The translations under genes and the position numbers were made by a program. Below are positions 1-8,332 of a DNA stretch of 64,000 nt, piece after piece. This stretch comes from JAFECT01 sp035551675 (lineage in GTDB: Bacteria > Pseudomonadota > Alphaproteobacteria > Caulobacterales > Caulobacteraceae), in assembly GCA_035551675.1 (NCBI GenBank), contig DASZMV010000026.1, positions 1 through 64,000 on the forward strand, written 5' to 3'. Each line of letters begins with the position of its first letter. Within the stretch, counting starts at the first letter, position 1. The notes beneath the pieces were generated by a model. The model saw nothing but the letters and a program-made list of their open reading frames with translations, did no database searches and was not told where the DNA came from.

Positions 1-57
1 CCCGGCGACCGCGAAGCGGAGAGGCGCAGCAGCCAATGCCGAGATCAGGAGCGGATA

Positions 58-1173
58 TCACCGCTTCCTGACGAACACCGTGCCCGCCGAATAGCCCGCG
101 CCGAACGAGCAGATCAGACCCAGAGCGCCGCTCACCAAATCGTCGCTGTGTTTGTGAAAAGCGATGATCGAGCCCGCCGACGAGGTGTTGGCGTAGTCGT
201 CGAGGATGATGACGTTCTCCTCGCGGGTCGGGTCGCGGCCCAGGACCCGGCGTCCGATCATGTCATTCATGTTGATGTTGGCCTGGTGCAGCCACAGGCG
301 CTTCAGGCGCGTGGTTTCGATGCCGAGTTCCGCCGCGTGCTCGACGATCATCTGCGAAACCATGGGCACCACCTCCTTGAACACCTTGCGCCCCTGCTGA
401 ACGAACAGCTTGTCCGGCAGGTCGCGACCTTCGGGCGCGGCACGGTTGAGGAAGCCGAAGTTGTTGCGGATGTTGTTGGAGAACTGCGTCTTCAGTCGGG
501 TTCCCAGAATCTCCCAGCCGCCCTGCGCCCGGTCCGCGCGCTCGACGATCACGGCGGTCGCCACGTCGCCGAAGATGAAATGGCTGTCGCGGTCGCGGAA
601 GTTGAGATGACCGGAACAAATTTCCGGATTGACGATCAGCACCGCCTCGCACGATCCGGTCGCCACATAGTCCGCCGCGGTCTTGATACCGAAGGTCGCC
701 GACGAGCACGCCACGTTCATATCGAACGCGAAGCCGCCGAGGCCCAGCGCATCCTGCACCTCCACCGCCATGGCGGGGTATGGCCGCTGCATGTTCGACG
801 CCGCACACAACACCGCTCCGATGCTTTCGCGAGGCTTGCCCCAGCGCGCCAGCGCTTCGTCCGCGGCCTTCACCGCCATCTCGGCGAGAATCGAAACTTC
901 CTCGTTGGTGCGTTCGGGCAACACCGGCCGCATCAGCTTGGGATTGAGGATTCCGGCCTTGTCCATCACGTAGCGGGCCTTCACGCCGGAGGCTTTTTCG
1001 ATGAATTCCACCGACGAAGATTCCAGTGCGGTCACGCTTCCATCGGCGATGGCTTGGCTGTTTTCCTGATTGAACTCCGTGACATAGGCATTGAACGCCG
1101 CCACCAATTCCGCGTTTGAGATCGCGTGGGGCGGCGTGAACAGACCGGTCGAGGCGATGACGGCTTTACGCAC
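58..1173 (-). CDS. Beta-ketoacyl-ACP synthase III family protein (long FabH-like)
   Basis: Thiolase-fold condensing enzyme of the KAS III class, which joins an acyl-CoA primer to malonyl-ACP in the cytoplasm. The active-site triad is visible: Cys156 in NVACSSATFG, His296 in LHQANIN and Asn329 in DYANTSSAG (numbered from the chosen start). I chose GTG at 1173 because GGAG lies 6 bases upstream and it gives 371 residues, close to the roughly 370-residue long branch of the family. An in-frame ATG at 1212 and GTG at 1218 have no comparable ribosome site. It is divergent from the outer-membrane gene. The long branch includes enzymes that draw primers from beta-oxidation, but the substrate cannot be read from sequence; a secondary-metabolite role is also possible. 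Confidence 0.85.
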   Translation of the reverse strand: MRKAVIASTGLFTPPHAISNAELVAAFNAYVTEFNQENSQAIADGSVTALESSSVEFIEKASGVKARYVMDKAGILNPKLMRPVLPERTNEEVSILAEMAVKAADEALARWGKPRESIGAVLCAASNMQRPYPAMAVEVQDALGLGGFAFDMNVACSSATFGIKTAADYVATGSCEAVLIVNPEICSGHLNFRDRDSHFIFGDVATAVIVERADRAQGGWEILGTRLKTQFSNNIRNNFGFLNRAAPEGRDLPDKLFVQQGRKVFKEVVPMVSQMIVEHAAELGIETTRLKRLWLHQANINMNDMIGRRVLGRDPTREENVIILDDYANTSSAGSIIAFHKHSDDLVSGALGLICSFGAGYSAGTVFVRKR

Positions 1174-1348
1174 CTGGCGCTCCGGACAGAAGGAACGGGA
1201 CAACCGCAGCATTACCACGCTGTCATGTTTCCGCGACCTATCGCCCCGGTTTCGCCCTTGTGCGGCCCCGTCTGCGCCCGACGCCGCTGGTCATGTCCCG
1301 CCGGGCTGAGGGGCCAAGAACAGCAACCCCCACTCAAGGAGTACTGCT

Positions 1349-1897
1349 TTGAAACTCGCTCTCATCGCCGCTGCATCTTTCGCCACCCTCGCCGTCGCCG
1401 GCTTTGCCGCGCCCGCGCTCGCGCAGGACGCGGCCGCGAACCCGCCGGGCGCGATCACCTGGTACGGCAACCTCGGCTATACGGGCGTCGACGCCGATCA
1501 CACCGATCTGTCGGCAATCGACGGCCGCCTGGGGGCCCGCTTCGGCCGCTATGTCGGTGCGGAAGGCGAAGTCGCGTTCGGCGTGAACAGCTCGAACATC
1601 GGCGGCGGCGAATCCGTCAAACTGAACAACGAAGAGGCGATCTACGCCGTCGGCTACCTGCCGGTGAGCGGCAACCTCGACCTGCTCGCGCGCGTCGGTT
1701 ACGGCAACCAGGAATTCCACTACGGCGGCACGGGCTCCGGCCACGAAAGCTCCGGCAGCTGGAACTGGGGTGTCGGCGGCCAGTACTTCTTCGACGGCAA
1801 GGATGGCGTCCGCGTCGACTACACCCGCGTGAACACCACCAACCACAACGTGCCCGACGCCAACACCTGGGGCATCAACTACGTCCGCCGCTTCTGA
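1349..1897 (+). CDS. Outer-membrane beta-barrel protein
   Basis: Small secreted porin-like protein of 182 residues. An N-terminal signal peptide ends at ALAQ (about residue 25). The rest alternates polar and hydrophobic residues with Gly/Asn turns, as in an eight-stranded barrel, and the chain ends in Arg-Arg-Phe, the aromatic C-terminus recognised by the BAM machinery. Translation starts at TTG (1349), supported by AAGGAG at 1336-1341 seven bases upstream; no ATG lies nearby. A strong hairpin follows the stop codon. It resembles the OmpW/opacity-type beta-barrel domain in general shape only; ligand and role are unknown. Confidence 0.75.
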   Translation: MKLALIAAASFATLAVAGFAAPALAQDAAANPPGAITWYGNLGYTGVDADHTDLSAIDGRLGARFGRYVGAEGEVAFGVNSSNIGGGESVKLNNEEAIYAVGYLPVSGNLDLLARVGYGNQEFHYGGTGSGHESSGSWNWGVGGQYFFDGKDGVRVDYTRVNTTNHNVPDANTWGINYVRRF

Positions 1898-1918
1898 CCT
1901 GAACGATTCGGATCGAAA

Positions 1919-1948
1919 AGAGGCGCGCGGTGCGAACCGCGCGCCTCT
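1919..1948. terminator. Bidirectional hairpin terminator between convergent genes
   Basis: Perfect 13-bp stem (1919-1931 with 1936-1948) closed by a GCGA tetraloop of GNRA type. It is flanked by AAAA on the left and CTCTCT on the right. It sits between the convergent barrel gene (ends 1897) and the repeat-protein gene (ends 1971), so it can end transcripts from both sides. The T tract is weak on the plus strand and better on the minus strand. Confidence 0.8.
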
Positions 1949-1970
1949 CTCTATGAACGGCTCTTCCCGT

Positions 1971-3056
1971 TTATTGCGGGCGCCGGTACAGCTTCTGACG
2001 CGCCGTCAATGGACGCTCGACGACCGTCCCTGCCGCACGCACGCCCCGGATCGGGCCGGAGCTGCGGCAGTTGTTGATGCAGGCGAACGACTTCACCGAC
2101 GCGCGAACGACGTTTTCCTTCACGGCCTTCTTGGTCTTCTTCACTTTGCAGAGGCCGACGTCGCCGGCGGTGCAGTAGATGAACGGTCCAATGTCCGAAC
2201 TGATCACCACCTCGCCGTCCTTGTTGATGCCCCACGCCTGATTGTCAGCTGAACCCACGGGTTCGACAGACGTGTAGGTCGTGAGATCCGAGTTGAGCAG
2301 GAACGAGTGGGAGAAGCCGTTGACGTCATTCCAAGAGCCAGCCATGTCGCCCTTGTCGTTGATGCCTTCGAGGTTCGTCCCGGTCGCTGTGGGATCAGGA
2401 TAGGTGACCACACTGACGACCCCGTTTTTCACAATGAAGCCGTGGGTAATGCCGTCCGACCCGAAGTAGAGCCCGACCACCGTCCCCTTCTTGTTGATGC
2501 CCCGAACCCGGATCTGAATCGTCGCGAACGGCAGGGTCAGTTCCTGGGCGTATTGCGAATTGAGGCCATAGAAGCCGTTGACTTGGCTCGGCGTGCCCAA
2601 CGCCGGGTGGTAGCCGCCCACGAACAGACCGTCATCGTTGATCCCCTGAGGGATGCCGAGCATCTGCACGCCGCTCATGGTGATCGGCGTGAAGGTCAGC
2701 GACGGCGTGCCTTCAAACATGAACCCGTCGAGCACCGGATTGGTGTCCGCGTTCGACAGGCCGATAATGTAGCCCGAGTTGTTGATGGCGCGCGGCTGGG
2801 TGCCGTTCGTGCCAACATCGAAGATGGTGTACTCGCCGTCAGGTCCGACGAAGCCGTGCGAATGCCCGTCGGCGCCCATGTATGAGCCGGCCAGGACACC
2901 CTTATTGGTGATCCCGAGCGCTGATGTGGAAAACTGAACGGCGCCCGGAACTTCGGTAATCGGAACCATACTGCCTGCGTTCGCTGCGCCGGCGGCGAGG
3001 AGAAGTCCGATAGACGCATACAACAGAGATTTCGAGACGCTAGCAAAACCAGTCAT
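1971..3056 (-). CDS. Secreted HAF-type repeat protein
   Basis: Predicted exported protein of 361 residues. ATG at 3056 is chosen because GGAGGG lies just upstream and a signal peptide then begins at residue 1, cleaved after about ANA27; the longer 389-residue reading adds an implausible basic leader. Residues 48-290 hold six copies of a short motif, G-I-N-x-x-G-x-x-x-G, at about 48, 90, 138, 187, 231 and 277, often followed by HGF or GFSHSF. This spacing (40-49 residues) is typical of HAF-repeat extracellular proteins, which probably fold as a beta-propeller or solenoid. The C-terminal tail (from about 295) is basic with four Cys. Function unknown; no neighbour gives a clue. Confidence 0.7.
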   Translation of the reverse strand: MTGFASVSKSLLYASIGLLLAAGAANAGSMVPITEVPGAVQFSTSALGITNKGVLAGSYMGADGHSHGFVGPDGEYTIFDVGTNGTQPRAINNSGYIIGLSNADTNPVLDGFMFEGTPSLTFTPITMSGVQMLGIPQGINDDGLFVGGYHPALGTPSQVNGFYGLNSQYAQELTLPFATIQIRVRGINKKGTVVGLYFGSDGITHGFIVKNGVVSVVTYPDPTATGTNLEGINDKGDMAGSWNDVNGFSHSFLLNSDLTTYTSVEPVGSADNQAWGINKDGEVVISSDIGPFIYCTAGDVGLCKVKKTKKAVKENVVRASVKSFACINNCRSSGPIRGVRAAGTVVERPLTARQKLYRRPQ

Positions 3057-3257
3057 CGTTATGTCCCTCCAGGTCAGACGAACTTCTTTGTTCATTCGAA
3101 ACTGCGTGCGCAATCTGCCTCGGCGTCTTATTTGCGGCAAGACGAGTTCGCTAAACTCTGCGTTTTTACCTGACGCATCGCCATTGTAGTTGCTGAGTTT
3201 TTAACGTTGATCGGCTTTTACCGTAGAGCTTCGCGCAGGTTACCCGCGTTCAGGTTC

Positions 3258-4277
3258 TCAACGCAGCGCGGGCAAATTCAACCCGACGGCGGGCTGGGCG
3301 GCGGCGCGTTCGCGCGCGAAGCGAAATAGCTCAGCGGGCCGTCCGCCGGTGTCCAGTTCGAGGCGTCCGAGCGGTTCCACGAGATCGGTGCGTTCGAGCG
3401 CGCGGCGGAAGTTCTGTTTGTGCAGGCGCACGCCGGTGATCGCTTCGACCGTGCGCTGCAGCGCCGACAGGGTGAATTCCGCCGGCGTCAGTTCGAACAC
3501 CACGGGGCGATAGCGCAGCTTGCCGCGCAGACGTCCGAGCCCGGTCGCGAGAATGCGCCGGTGGTCTGAAATCATCGGCTCGCCCAGCGCCGGATCGAAC
3601 TGGTCGCGGGACGGCGCCGACTTTCGCGCGGTGAGCGCGCGGTCGCGTGCGGCTTCGAAGGCCAGCCCCGCCTCGTAGAGCAGCTCGTAACGTTCGAGTA
3701 CGCGCTCTTCCTTCCACGGCGCACCCTCCAGCGCGAAGAGCTGGCGCGCTTGCGCCGCGCGCGCTTCGGCGCCGGCGCCGCGGGCTTCGTCGATCCAGTG
3801 CTCCAGTGCGGGCGCTATCAACGCGTCGAGCGCGGCGGGGCGACCGCCCCGCCAATCCTCCCAAGGGAAAAACCGCGACCATGGCGCCCAGGCGGTGTCC
3901 GGCGCGTGCGTTTCGTCGGCCGACGGCGCCAACGCGAGATAGCCCACCGACACCACGCGCGCCTGGCCCGCGCCGACGTCCGCCAGCGGCGCGTCGCGGC
4001 CCTTGTCGCCGAAGGTATAGAGTTGCTCGACCCAGCCGAGATTGAAGCCCGTCTGCTCGGTGACGAAGGCGCGCAGGGCGAGTTCGAAGGTCCGCGTGCT
4101 CTCCGGATCGAACGGACCGAATGGCAGGCCGGCCATGTCGGCGCCCGGAGGCCGCACGGTCAGCACCACCGCCTGCGCCTCGCGCACGCCGACCACGACC
4201 GCCGACAGGCCGATGACGAGACCTTGCTTTGCCCCGGTTGTCTTGAGTCCGGGTGGCTTGAGCCCGGGCGGCTTCAT
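3258..4277 (-). CDS. NUDIX-like transcriptional regulator, COG4111 (NadQ-type)
   Basis: Protein of 339 residues. The N-terminal half resembles a NUDIX-fold sensor domain without an obvious catalytic Nudix box. The C-terminal 80 residues look like the winged helix of NrtR-type regulators (HKQNFRRALERTDLVEP). Alphaproteobacterial proteins of this family (COG4111) have been predicted as NadQ, a repressor of NAD synthesis genes; I recognise the family but see no nad gene here. ATG 4277 overlaps the stop of the upstream HD gene by four bases (ATGA), so the two are translationally coupled. A longer in-frame reading to 4679 lies inside the HD gene and has low-complexity composition, so I reject it. 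Confidence 0.65.
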   Translation of the reverse strand: MKPPGLKPPGLKTTGAKQGLVIGLSAVVVGVREAQAVVLTVRPPGADMAGLPFGPFDPESTRTFELALRAFVTEQTGFNLGWVEQLYTFGDKGRDAPLADVGAGQARVVSVGYLALAPSADETHAPDTAWAPWSRFFPWEDWRGGRPAALDALIAPALEHWIDEARGAGAEARAAQARQLFALEGAPWKEERVLERYELLYEAGLAFEAARDRALTARKSAPSRDQFDPALGEPMISDHRRILATGLGRLRGKLRYRPVVFELTPAEFTLSALQRTVEAITGVRLHKQNFRRALERTDLVEPLGRLELDTGGRPAELFRFARERAAAQPAVGLNLPALR

Positions 4278-4957
4278 TCGGTGTCGAAGGCGGCGGGATC
4301 GGCCGGCGTCTCCACCCCCATCGCCTGGGCCAGCGTATGGCACCGCTCGAGATAGCGCGCCTGCGCCGTCTCCGAGGCCAGGGGCTCCAGCTTCAGCACG
4401 AAGCCGGGCAGGGGCTCGCCGAACAGCTTGAGCGACTCCTCCCAGCCGAACCCCGCGAGCTGCGTCGCTTCCAGGAAGGCCGAGGCCTGGTCCGCGCGCT
4501 TGATCAGGGCCTTCACCGCGGCGGGCGTCTTGGCCGGCAGGCCGAAGCGCATATGGATCGCCCCCTCCAGCCGGTCCTCGAACCGCCGGTAGTCCAGGCC
4601 CAGCGCCGCTTTGAACGGCGAGATCATGTCCCCGATTACATATTCCGGCGCGTCGTGCAGCAGGGCCGCCAGCCGCCACTTGGGCGCCAGGCCCGGCGAC
4701 AGGTGCGCGGCCAGGTCCTCGACCACCAGGGAGTGCTGGGCCACCGAGAAGGCGTGCGGCCCGGTGGTCTGGCCGTTCCAGCGCGCGACACGCGCCAGGC
4801 CGTGGGCTATATCCTCGAGTTCGATATCCAGCGGCGACGGGTCCAGCAGGTCGAGCCTGCGCCCCGACAGCATCCGCTGCCAGGCTCTTGGCCTGTCTTT
4901 GGCCGCGTTCCCAGGTGCGTCCTCGCCCTTCGGGGCCGATTGCAGCCTTTTCGCCAC
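4274..4957 (-). CDS. HD-domain phosphohydrolase (YfbR-like)
   Basis: Cytoplasmic HD-superfamily hydrolase of 227 residues, like the YfbR/5'-deoxynucleotidase group, which removes phosphate from nucleotides using a divalent metal. The metal motif is visible: a His in VAQHSLVVE, the HD pair in LLHDAPEYVIGD and a downstream Asp in KRADQASAFLEA. It is the first gene of a two-gene operon with the NUDIX regulator (4-bp overlap) and is divergent from the stress-protein gene; a 16-bp tandem repeat lies in the shared upstream region. Being coupled to a possible NAD regulator hints at a nucleotide or NAD breakdown role, which is inference. The substrate is unknown. Confidence 0.75.
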   Translation of the reverse strand: MAKRLQSAPKGEDAPGNAAKDRPRAWQRMLSGRRLDLLDPSPLDIELEDIAHGLARVARWNGQTTGPHAFSVAQHSLVVEDLAAHLSPGLAPKWRLAALLHDAPEYVIGDMISPFKAALGLDYRRFEDRLEGAIHMRFGLPAKTPAAVKALIKRADQASAFLEATQLAGFGWEESLKLFGEPLPGFVLKLEPLASETAQARYLERCHTLAQAMGVETPADPAAFDTE

Positions 4958-4966
4958 CGGTTCGTT

Positions 4967-4998
4967 CCTCAGTGCAGGTTGGCCTCAGTACAGGTTGC
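4967..4998. repeat. 16-bp tandem direct repeat between divergent genes
   Basis: Two adjacent copies of CCTCAGTGCAGGTTGG-like sequence (4967-4982 and 4983-4998), 14 of 16 bases identical. They lie in the 79-bp gap between the HD gene (starts 4957, minus) and the stress-protein gene (starts 5037, plus). The position fits a regulator binding site for either promoter. Confidence 0.55.
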
Positions 4999-5036
4999 CC
5001 AAGCGTAGGTCCTTAAGCGAGGGGCGTGGAAGATCA

Positions 5037-5873
5037 ATGCCGCCGGATGCGGACAAGCCGCCGATCGATTGGGGCCGCATCGTCGTACCGGTGGCCGGCG
5101 GCGCGCGCGACGGCCAAGCCATCGCGGCCGCGGCGGCCGTGGCGCGTCGGCACGAGGCCGAACTCCTGATCGCCTACACCCCGCCCGATCCGTCCGATCT
5201 CACGCCCTGGCTGACCGAAGGCTTCGGCGGCGGCATCCAGGCCAACACGGTCGAGACTCTGCGCGAGGCCGGGGTCGAGGGCGAACGCGCCGCCCGCGCC
5301 GCCTGCCAGGACGAGGGCTACGCCAAGAAACGGTTCCTGGCGCTTAAGACGCCGGTGTGGCGCGCCATGGCGGTGCAGTGCCGCCTCGCCGACCTGGTGG
5401 TGTTCGGCTCCGACGCGGCACAGGGGCAGGGACCGCTCGCCGAAATCTTCGAGCTGGTGCTGATGGAGGAGCGTGCGGCGATCCTGGTCGCGCGCGGCGA
5501 TCTCTATCCGTCGGGCATCGCGGTGGTGGCGTGGAACGGCGGCGATCCCGCCAGCCGCGCGGCGCGCCGCGCCGTGCCGCTGCTGCGTCACGCCAGCCGC
5601 GTGGTGATCACCGGCGCCATGGCGAAGGACGAGGTCTGCGGCCTCGACGAGTTGCGGGACTACTACGCCTTGCGAGGCATCGGCGCCGAGGTCGAGCCCA
5701 TCGATCTCGTGTCCGACATGGGTCCAGCCCTGATCGAGGTCGCCAAGCGCGTGAACGCAGGCCTTCTTGTCGCCGGCGCCTATGCGCGCACGCGGTTGCG
5801 CGAATTCATTTTCGGCGGCGCCACTCGGGCGCTGCTGCACGGCGACGGCCCGTCGCTCTTCCTGGCCCATTAG
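5037..5873 (+). CDS. Universal stress protein (UspA family)
   Basis: Protein of 278 residues made of two tandem Usp-like halves. The first (residues about 10-140) begins GRIVVPVAGG and lacks a clear nucleotide signature. The second ends with GAYARTRLREFIFGGATR, which matches the G-2x-G-9x-G(S/T) ATP-contact pattern of UspA proteins. Such proteins bind ATP in the cytoplasm and accumulate under stress. ATG 5037 has GGAAG four bases upstream. A small conserved gene follows 19 bp downstream, probably in the same transcript. Confidence 0.8.
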   Translation: MPPDADKPPIDWGRIVVPVAGGARDGQAIAAAAAVARRHEAELLIAYTPPDPSDLTPWLTEGFGGGIQANTVETLREAGVEGERAARAACQDEGYAKKRFLALKTPVWRAMAVQCRLADLVVFGSDAAQGQGPLAEIFELVLMEERAAILVARGDLYPSGIAVVAWNGGDPASRAARRAVPLLRHASRVVITGAMAKDEVCGLDELRDYYALRGIGAEVEPIDLVSDMGPALIEVAKRVNAGLLVAGAYARTRLREFIFGGATRALLHGDGPSLFLAH

Positions 5874-5892
5874 AAATTTCGGAGGCGCTACA

Positions 5893-6255
5893 ATGTCCCG
5901 CTCCCGCATCGTCATGCGTCTCGCGCGCAACCCCGGCACCGAATACGCCGAAGGCGACGACCATCGCGGCTATACCCTGGTGGCGCCGCTCACCGGCGAC
6001 GGCCTGATCGACGAGACTGAATACAAGCGCGAGCGCGAAAGCTGGACCGTGCGCCGCTTCGCCCCCGACGAGGACGCCCAGGAAGGCAAGCTCGCGCGCA
6101 GGGGCGAACAATGGTTCTTCGACTACGGCGAAACCGACGACGAAACGGTCCACAAACTCGGTCAGCACAGGTTCGCCACCGGCGAATACGTCGCCATCGC
6201 CGACGAGGACGGGCGGTTGCTGACCTACAAGGTGACCGACGTGCAAGCCGTCTAG
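5893..6255 (+). CDS. Conserved hypothetical protein, 120 aa
   Basis: Small soluble, charged protein with no signal peptide or membrane segment. The start is fixed by GGAGGCG at 5881-5887 ahead of ATG 5893. It follows the stress-protein gene closely and probably shares its transcript. The second half (RFATGEYVAIADEDGRL and on) reads like a small beta-rich domain. I do not recognise a family. A REP-like palindrome lies directly after its stop codon. Confidence 0.65.
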   Translation: MSRSRIVMRLARNPGTEYAEGDDHRGYTLVAPLTGDGLIDETEYKRERESWTVRRFAPDEDAQEGKLARRGEQWFFDYGETDDETVHKLGQHRFATGEYVAIADEDGRLLTYKVTDVQAV

Positions 6256-6262
6256 GATTATA

Positions 6263-6310
6263 GTCGCGCGCGTTGTCGCAAAACCGGTTTCCACTTTGCG
6301 CAACGCGCTA
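6263..6310. repeat. REP-like palindromic intergenic element
   Basis: Imperfect inverted repeat: arm 6268-6282 (GCGCGTTGTCGCAAA) pairs with 6295-6308 (TTTGCGCAACGCGC) with one extra base, around a core AAACCGGTTTCCAC. This core resembles a dispersed palindrome often seen between genes in alphaproteobacteria. It fills the 52-bp gap between two convergent genes and overlaps the stop codon of the minus-strand gene. Confidence 0.6.
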
Positions 6311-7081
6311 GCCGGCGTATTTCGCCGCGCACTGGTCGAAGCTCATCGTCTTCGCGATCACCGTGCCGTCGCCTTCGGGCTTGGCGCCCGCGTCGACGAA
6401 GATCATGTGGTAGTCGTTGGCCTTCAGGCCGTAGGGCCACGACGGCCTGGTGTCGACCACGCCCACGTCGAAGGTCATCGACCGGTCGTGCAGCGCCTCC
6501 AGCCAATGGGCGTTGTCGCGCACGTCGGACATGGTGATCACTTCTCCCGGCCTGAGCGCGCGGTCGATCGACGGCTTCAGCACGACCGCGTTGGCAAGGT
6601 CCTTCACCCTGTCATGGGTGCGCGCATGGAAGCCGCCGGATAGGACCAGGTGCGCCGAGACCATGCCGTTGTGTACGTGCGGGATCACCGCGCCGCCCTG
6701 GCGCATACCGAAGACGCGGATGAACCACCCAGGCATGCCCTGGCCGCCTAACACCCGCGCCGGCAGCACCGGATCGGCGTGGTCCGCGAGCCGCGACGGA
6801 TAGCGAAACCTGCGCGTCACCTGGTCGACGTCGAGATAGCGGGTCAGTTCGTTCAGCGGCACGGACGTGTTCAACCGCGCGACCTTGGCCTGCCACTGGG
6901 CGACCGAGATGCGTCCCGCGTGCACCTCGTCGTTCAATCCGGCCAAGGATCGGGCCCAGGCGTCGAGATCGGAGGGTTTGCCGCCGGCCCAGGCCTCGCT
7001 CGATCCCAGCGTCCCGATCAGCAGGGTGGCGGCCGCGGTCGCCAGCACATCGCGGCGATTGGCGTCAGCGGCTTGGGTCAT
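6308..7081 (-). CDS. Tat-exported cupin-like protein
   Basis: Protein of 257 residues with a twin-arginine-type leader (NRRDVLATAAATLLIG, cleavage near AWA). The middle contains PHVHNGMVSAHLVLSG followed by FHARTHDR, a His-rich pattern like the metal-binding strands of a cupin fold, and later RPGEVITMSD and DNAHWLEAL, typical of the second cupin motif. It is therefore probably a periplasmic metal-binding cupin. No catalytic activity can be assigned. The 126-bp gap to the downstream lipoprotein gene makes a shared transcript possible. Start ATG 7081 has only a modest ribosome site. Confidence 0.6.
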   Translation of the reverse strand: MTQAADANRRDVLATAAATLLIGTLGSSEAWAGGKPSDLDAWARSLAGLNDEVHAGRISVAQWQAKVARLNTSVPLNELTRYLDVDQVTRRFRYPSRLADHADPVLPARVLGGQGMPGWFIRVFGMRQGGAVIPHVHNGMVSAHLVLSGGFHARTHDRVKDLANAVVLKPSIDRALRPGEVITMSDVRDNAHWLEALHDRSMTFDVGVVDTRPSWPYGLKANDYHMIFVDAGAKPEGDGTVIAKTMSFDQCAAKYAG

Positions 7082-7207
7082 CGGCGCGATCCCTGGAACG
7101 CCGGAGCATAGCGCGCCAGGCGCGTGGTCGCTATCGAGCGCGCGGGGCGCTGGTGGCGAGGGAGACGACGTTCGGAGCGTCAGGTCCGGGGGTTCAGCCT
7201 CGGCGGC

Positions 7208-8209
7208 TCAGGGCTCGACGTTCTTCTTCACCAGATCCTTGGCCCAGCGGAAGATCGGGTCCTCGTGGCGATCCTTGCTCTTGACCAGGGCGACCACCAC
7301 CGGGCCGGCGGCGGGGCCGCGGGCCTCGTAGCCGACGGTCTTCCATCCGGCCGTATCGCCCTCGTCGTTGGCGATGATGTAGGTCATGCGCACGCCGTTG
7401 CCGTTATGTTTGGCGCGGATTTCGGCGGCGTGGTCCTCGGCGCGGATCGAGACGTTGTTGTTGTCCGCGTTGATGCTCACCCGGCCCGACTTGCCGCGGC
7501 CCTTGTCGCCGTCGGCGTCGATGTGGATGCCGGCGATGTTGATGTGGGCGCCGCCGTCGTTGGCGTCGACCCGGATCCCGGGCAGGCGCACGTTGGCGTT
7601 GTCGCCGTGGCTCTTCACCGAGATACCCGGCATCTTCACATCGGCGCTGTCGCGGTGATCGCCTGCGTCGTCAGCGCGGTCCGACGCGTCATCAGCTTTG
7701 TCGGCGGCGCGATCGGCGGCATCGGATGCCCGGTCGGCGGCGCGCTCAGCGGCGTCCGACGCCCTGTCGCTGGCGGTTTCCGCGCGCGCCTCGGCATCGT
7801 CCGCAGCTTTCTGCGCCTTGTCGGCGATGGCCTGGGCCCGGTCGGCTTCGACTTGCGGGCTGTCGGCGTTGTCCTTGGCGAGCTTGGCCATGGCGGTCGG
7901 CATCAGCGCGGCGAGCTGGTTCTCCAGCGGCTTCAGCACCGATTCCGGATCCTCGCCCGTCTTCAGCTTCACCAGGCTGAGCGTCACCTGCGAGCCGCGC
8001 GGACCGGCATAGTCGCACGAGGCTCCGTCCGGCGCCGTGCGCACCCGCGTCAGATCGCCCTGGTGGTCGGGACAGACCAGCTGGGTCACCACGCGCAGCG
8101 CCCTGTCGTCATCGTCGTCGATGTCGAGGTGCTTGCTGATCTTGAGGCCGCGGTCGCCGCATCCGGCGAGGGCGGTCAGACAGATCGCGGCGAGAAGGGC
8201 TTTGCGCAT
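7208..8209 (-). CDS. Lipoprotein with coiled coil and GI repeats
   Basis: Predicted lipoprotein of 333 residues: lipobox LAGC with Cys17 as the lipidation site. Residues about 118-186 form a long Asp/Ala-rich helix (repeated DRASDAA and ADKADDA units). Residues 194-240 carry three 16-residue repeats with the core PGI/AGI followed by alternating Val/Ile, suggesting short beta hairpins. The C-terminal 90 residues form a globular-looking end. ATG 8209 is chosen because it puts the signal peptide at the N-terminus; an upstream reading to 8329 does not. Not recognised as a known family. It lies 123 bp downstream of the MoxR gene on the same strand. Confidence 0.65.
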   Translation of the reverse strand: MRKALLAAICLTALAGCGDRGLKISKHLDIDDDDDRALRVVTQLVCPDHQGDLTRVRTAPDGASCDYAGPRGSQVTLSLVKLKTGEDPESVLKPLENQLAALMPTAMAKLAKDNADSPQVEADRAQAIADKAQKAADDAEARAETASDRASDAAERAADRASDAADRAADKADDASDRADDAGDHRDSADVKMPGISVKSHGDNANVRLPGIRVDANDGGAHINIAGIHIDADGDKGRGKSGRVSINADNNNVSIRAEDHAAEIRAKHNGNGVRMTYIIANDEGDTAGWKTVGYEARGPAAGPVVVALVKSKDRHEDPIFRWAKDLVKKNVEP

Positions 8210-8332
8210 CGGGGGCCTTGGACAGTCTTTCAATGAAACCTTACCCGCGTTCACCCCGAGCGCCAGTGAAATCGCGGTAACCCTCGAAAGCCTTTGAAAA
8301 ATCTGGGGCCGGGGCAGAGCCCCCTCCACCTG

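Noticed and set aside
148..1119. Long plus-strand open frame opposite the KAS III gene
   Set aside because: It is the complement of a clear coding gene with intact catalytic motifs; the Arg/His/Val-rich composition is typical of a GC-rich shadow frame.
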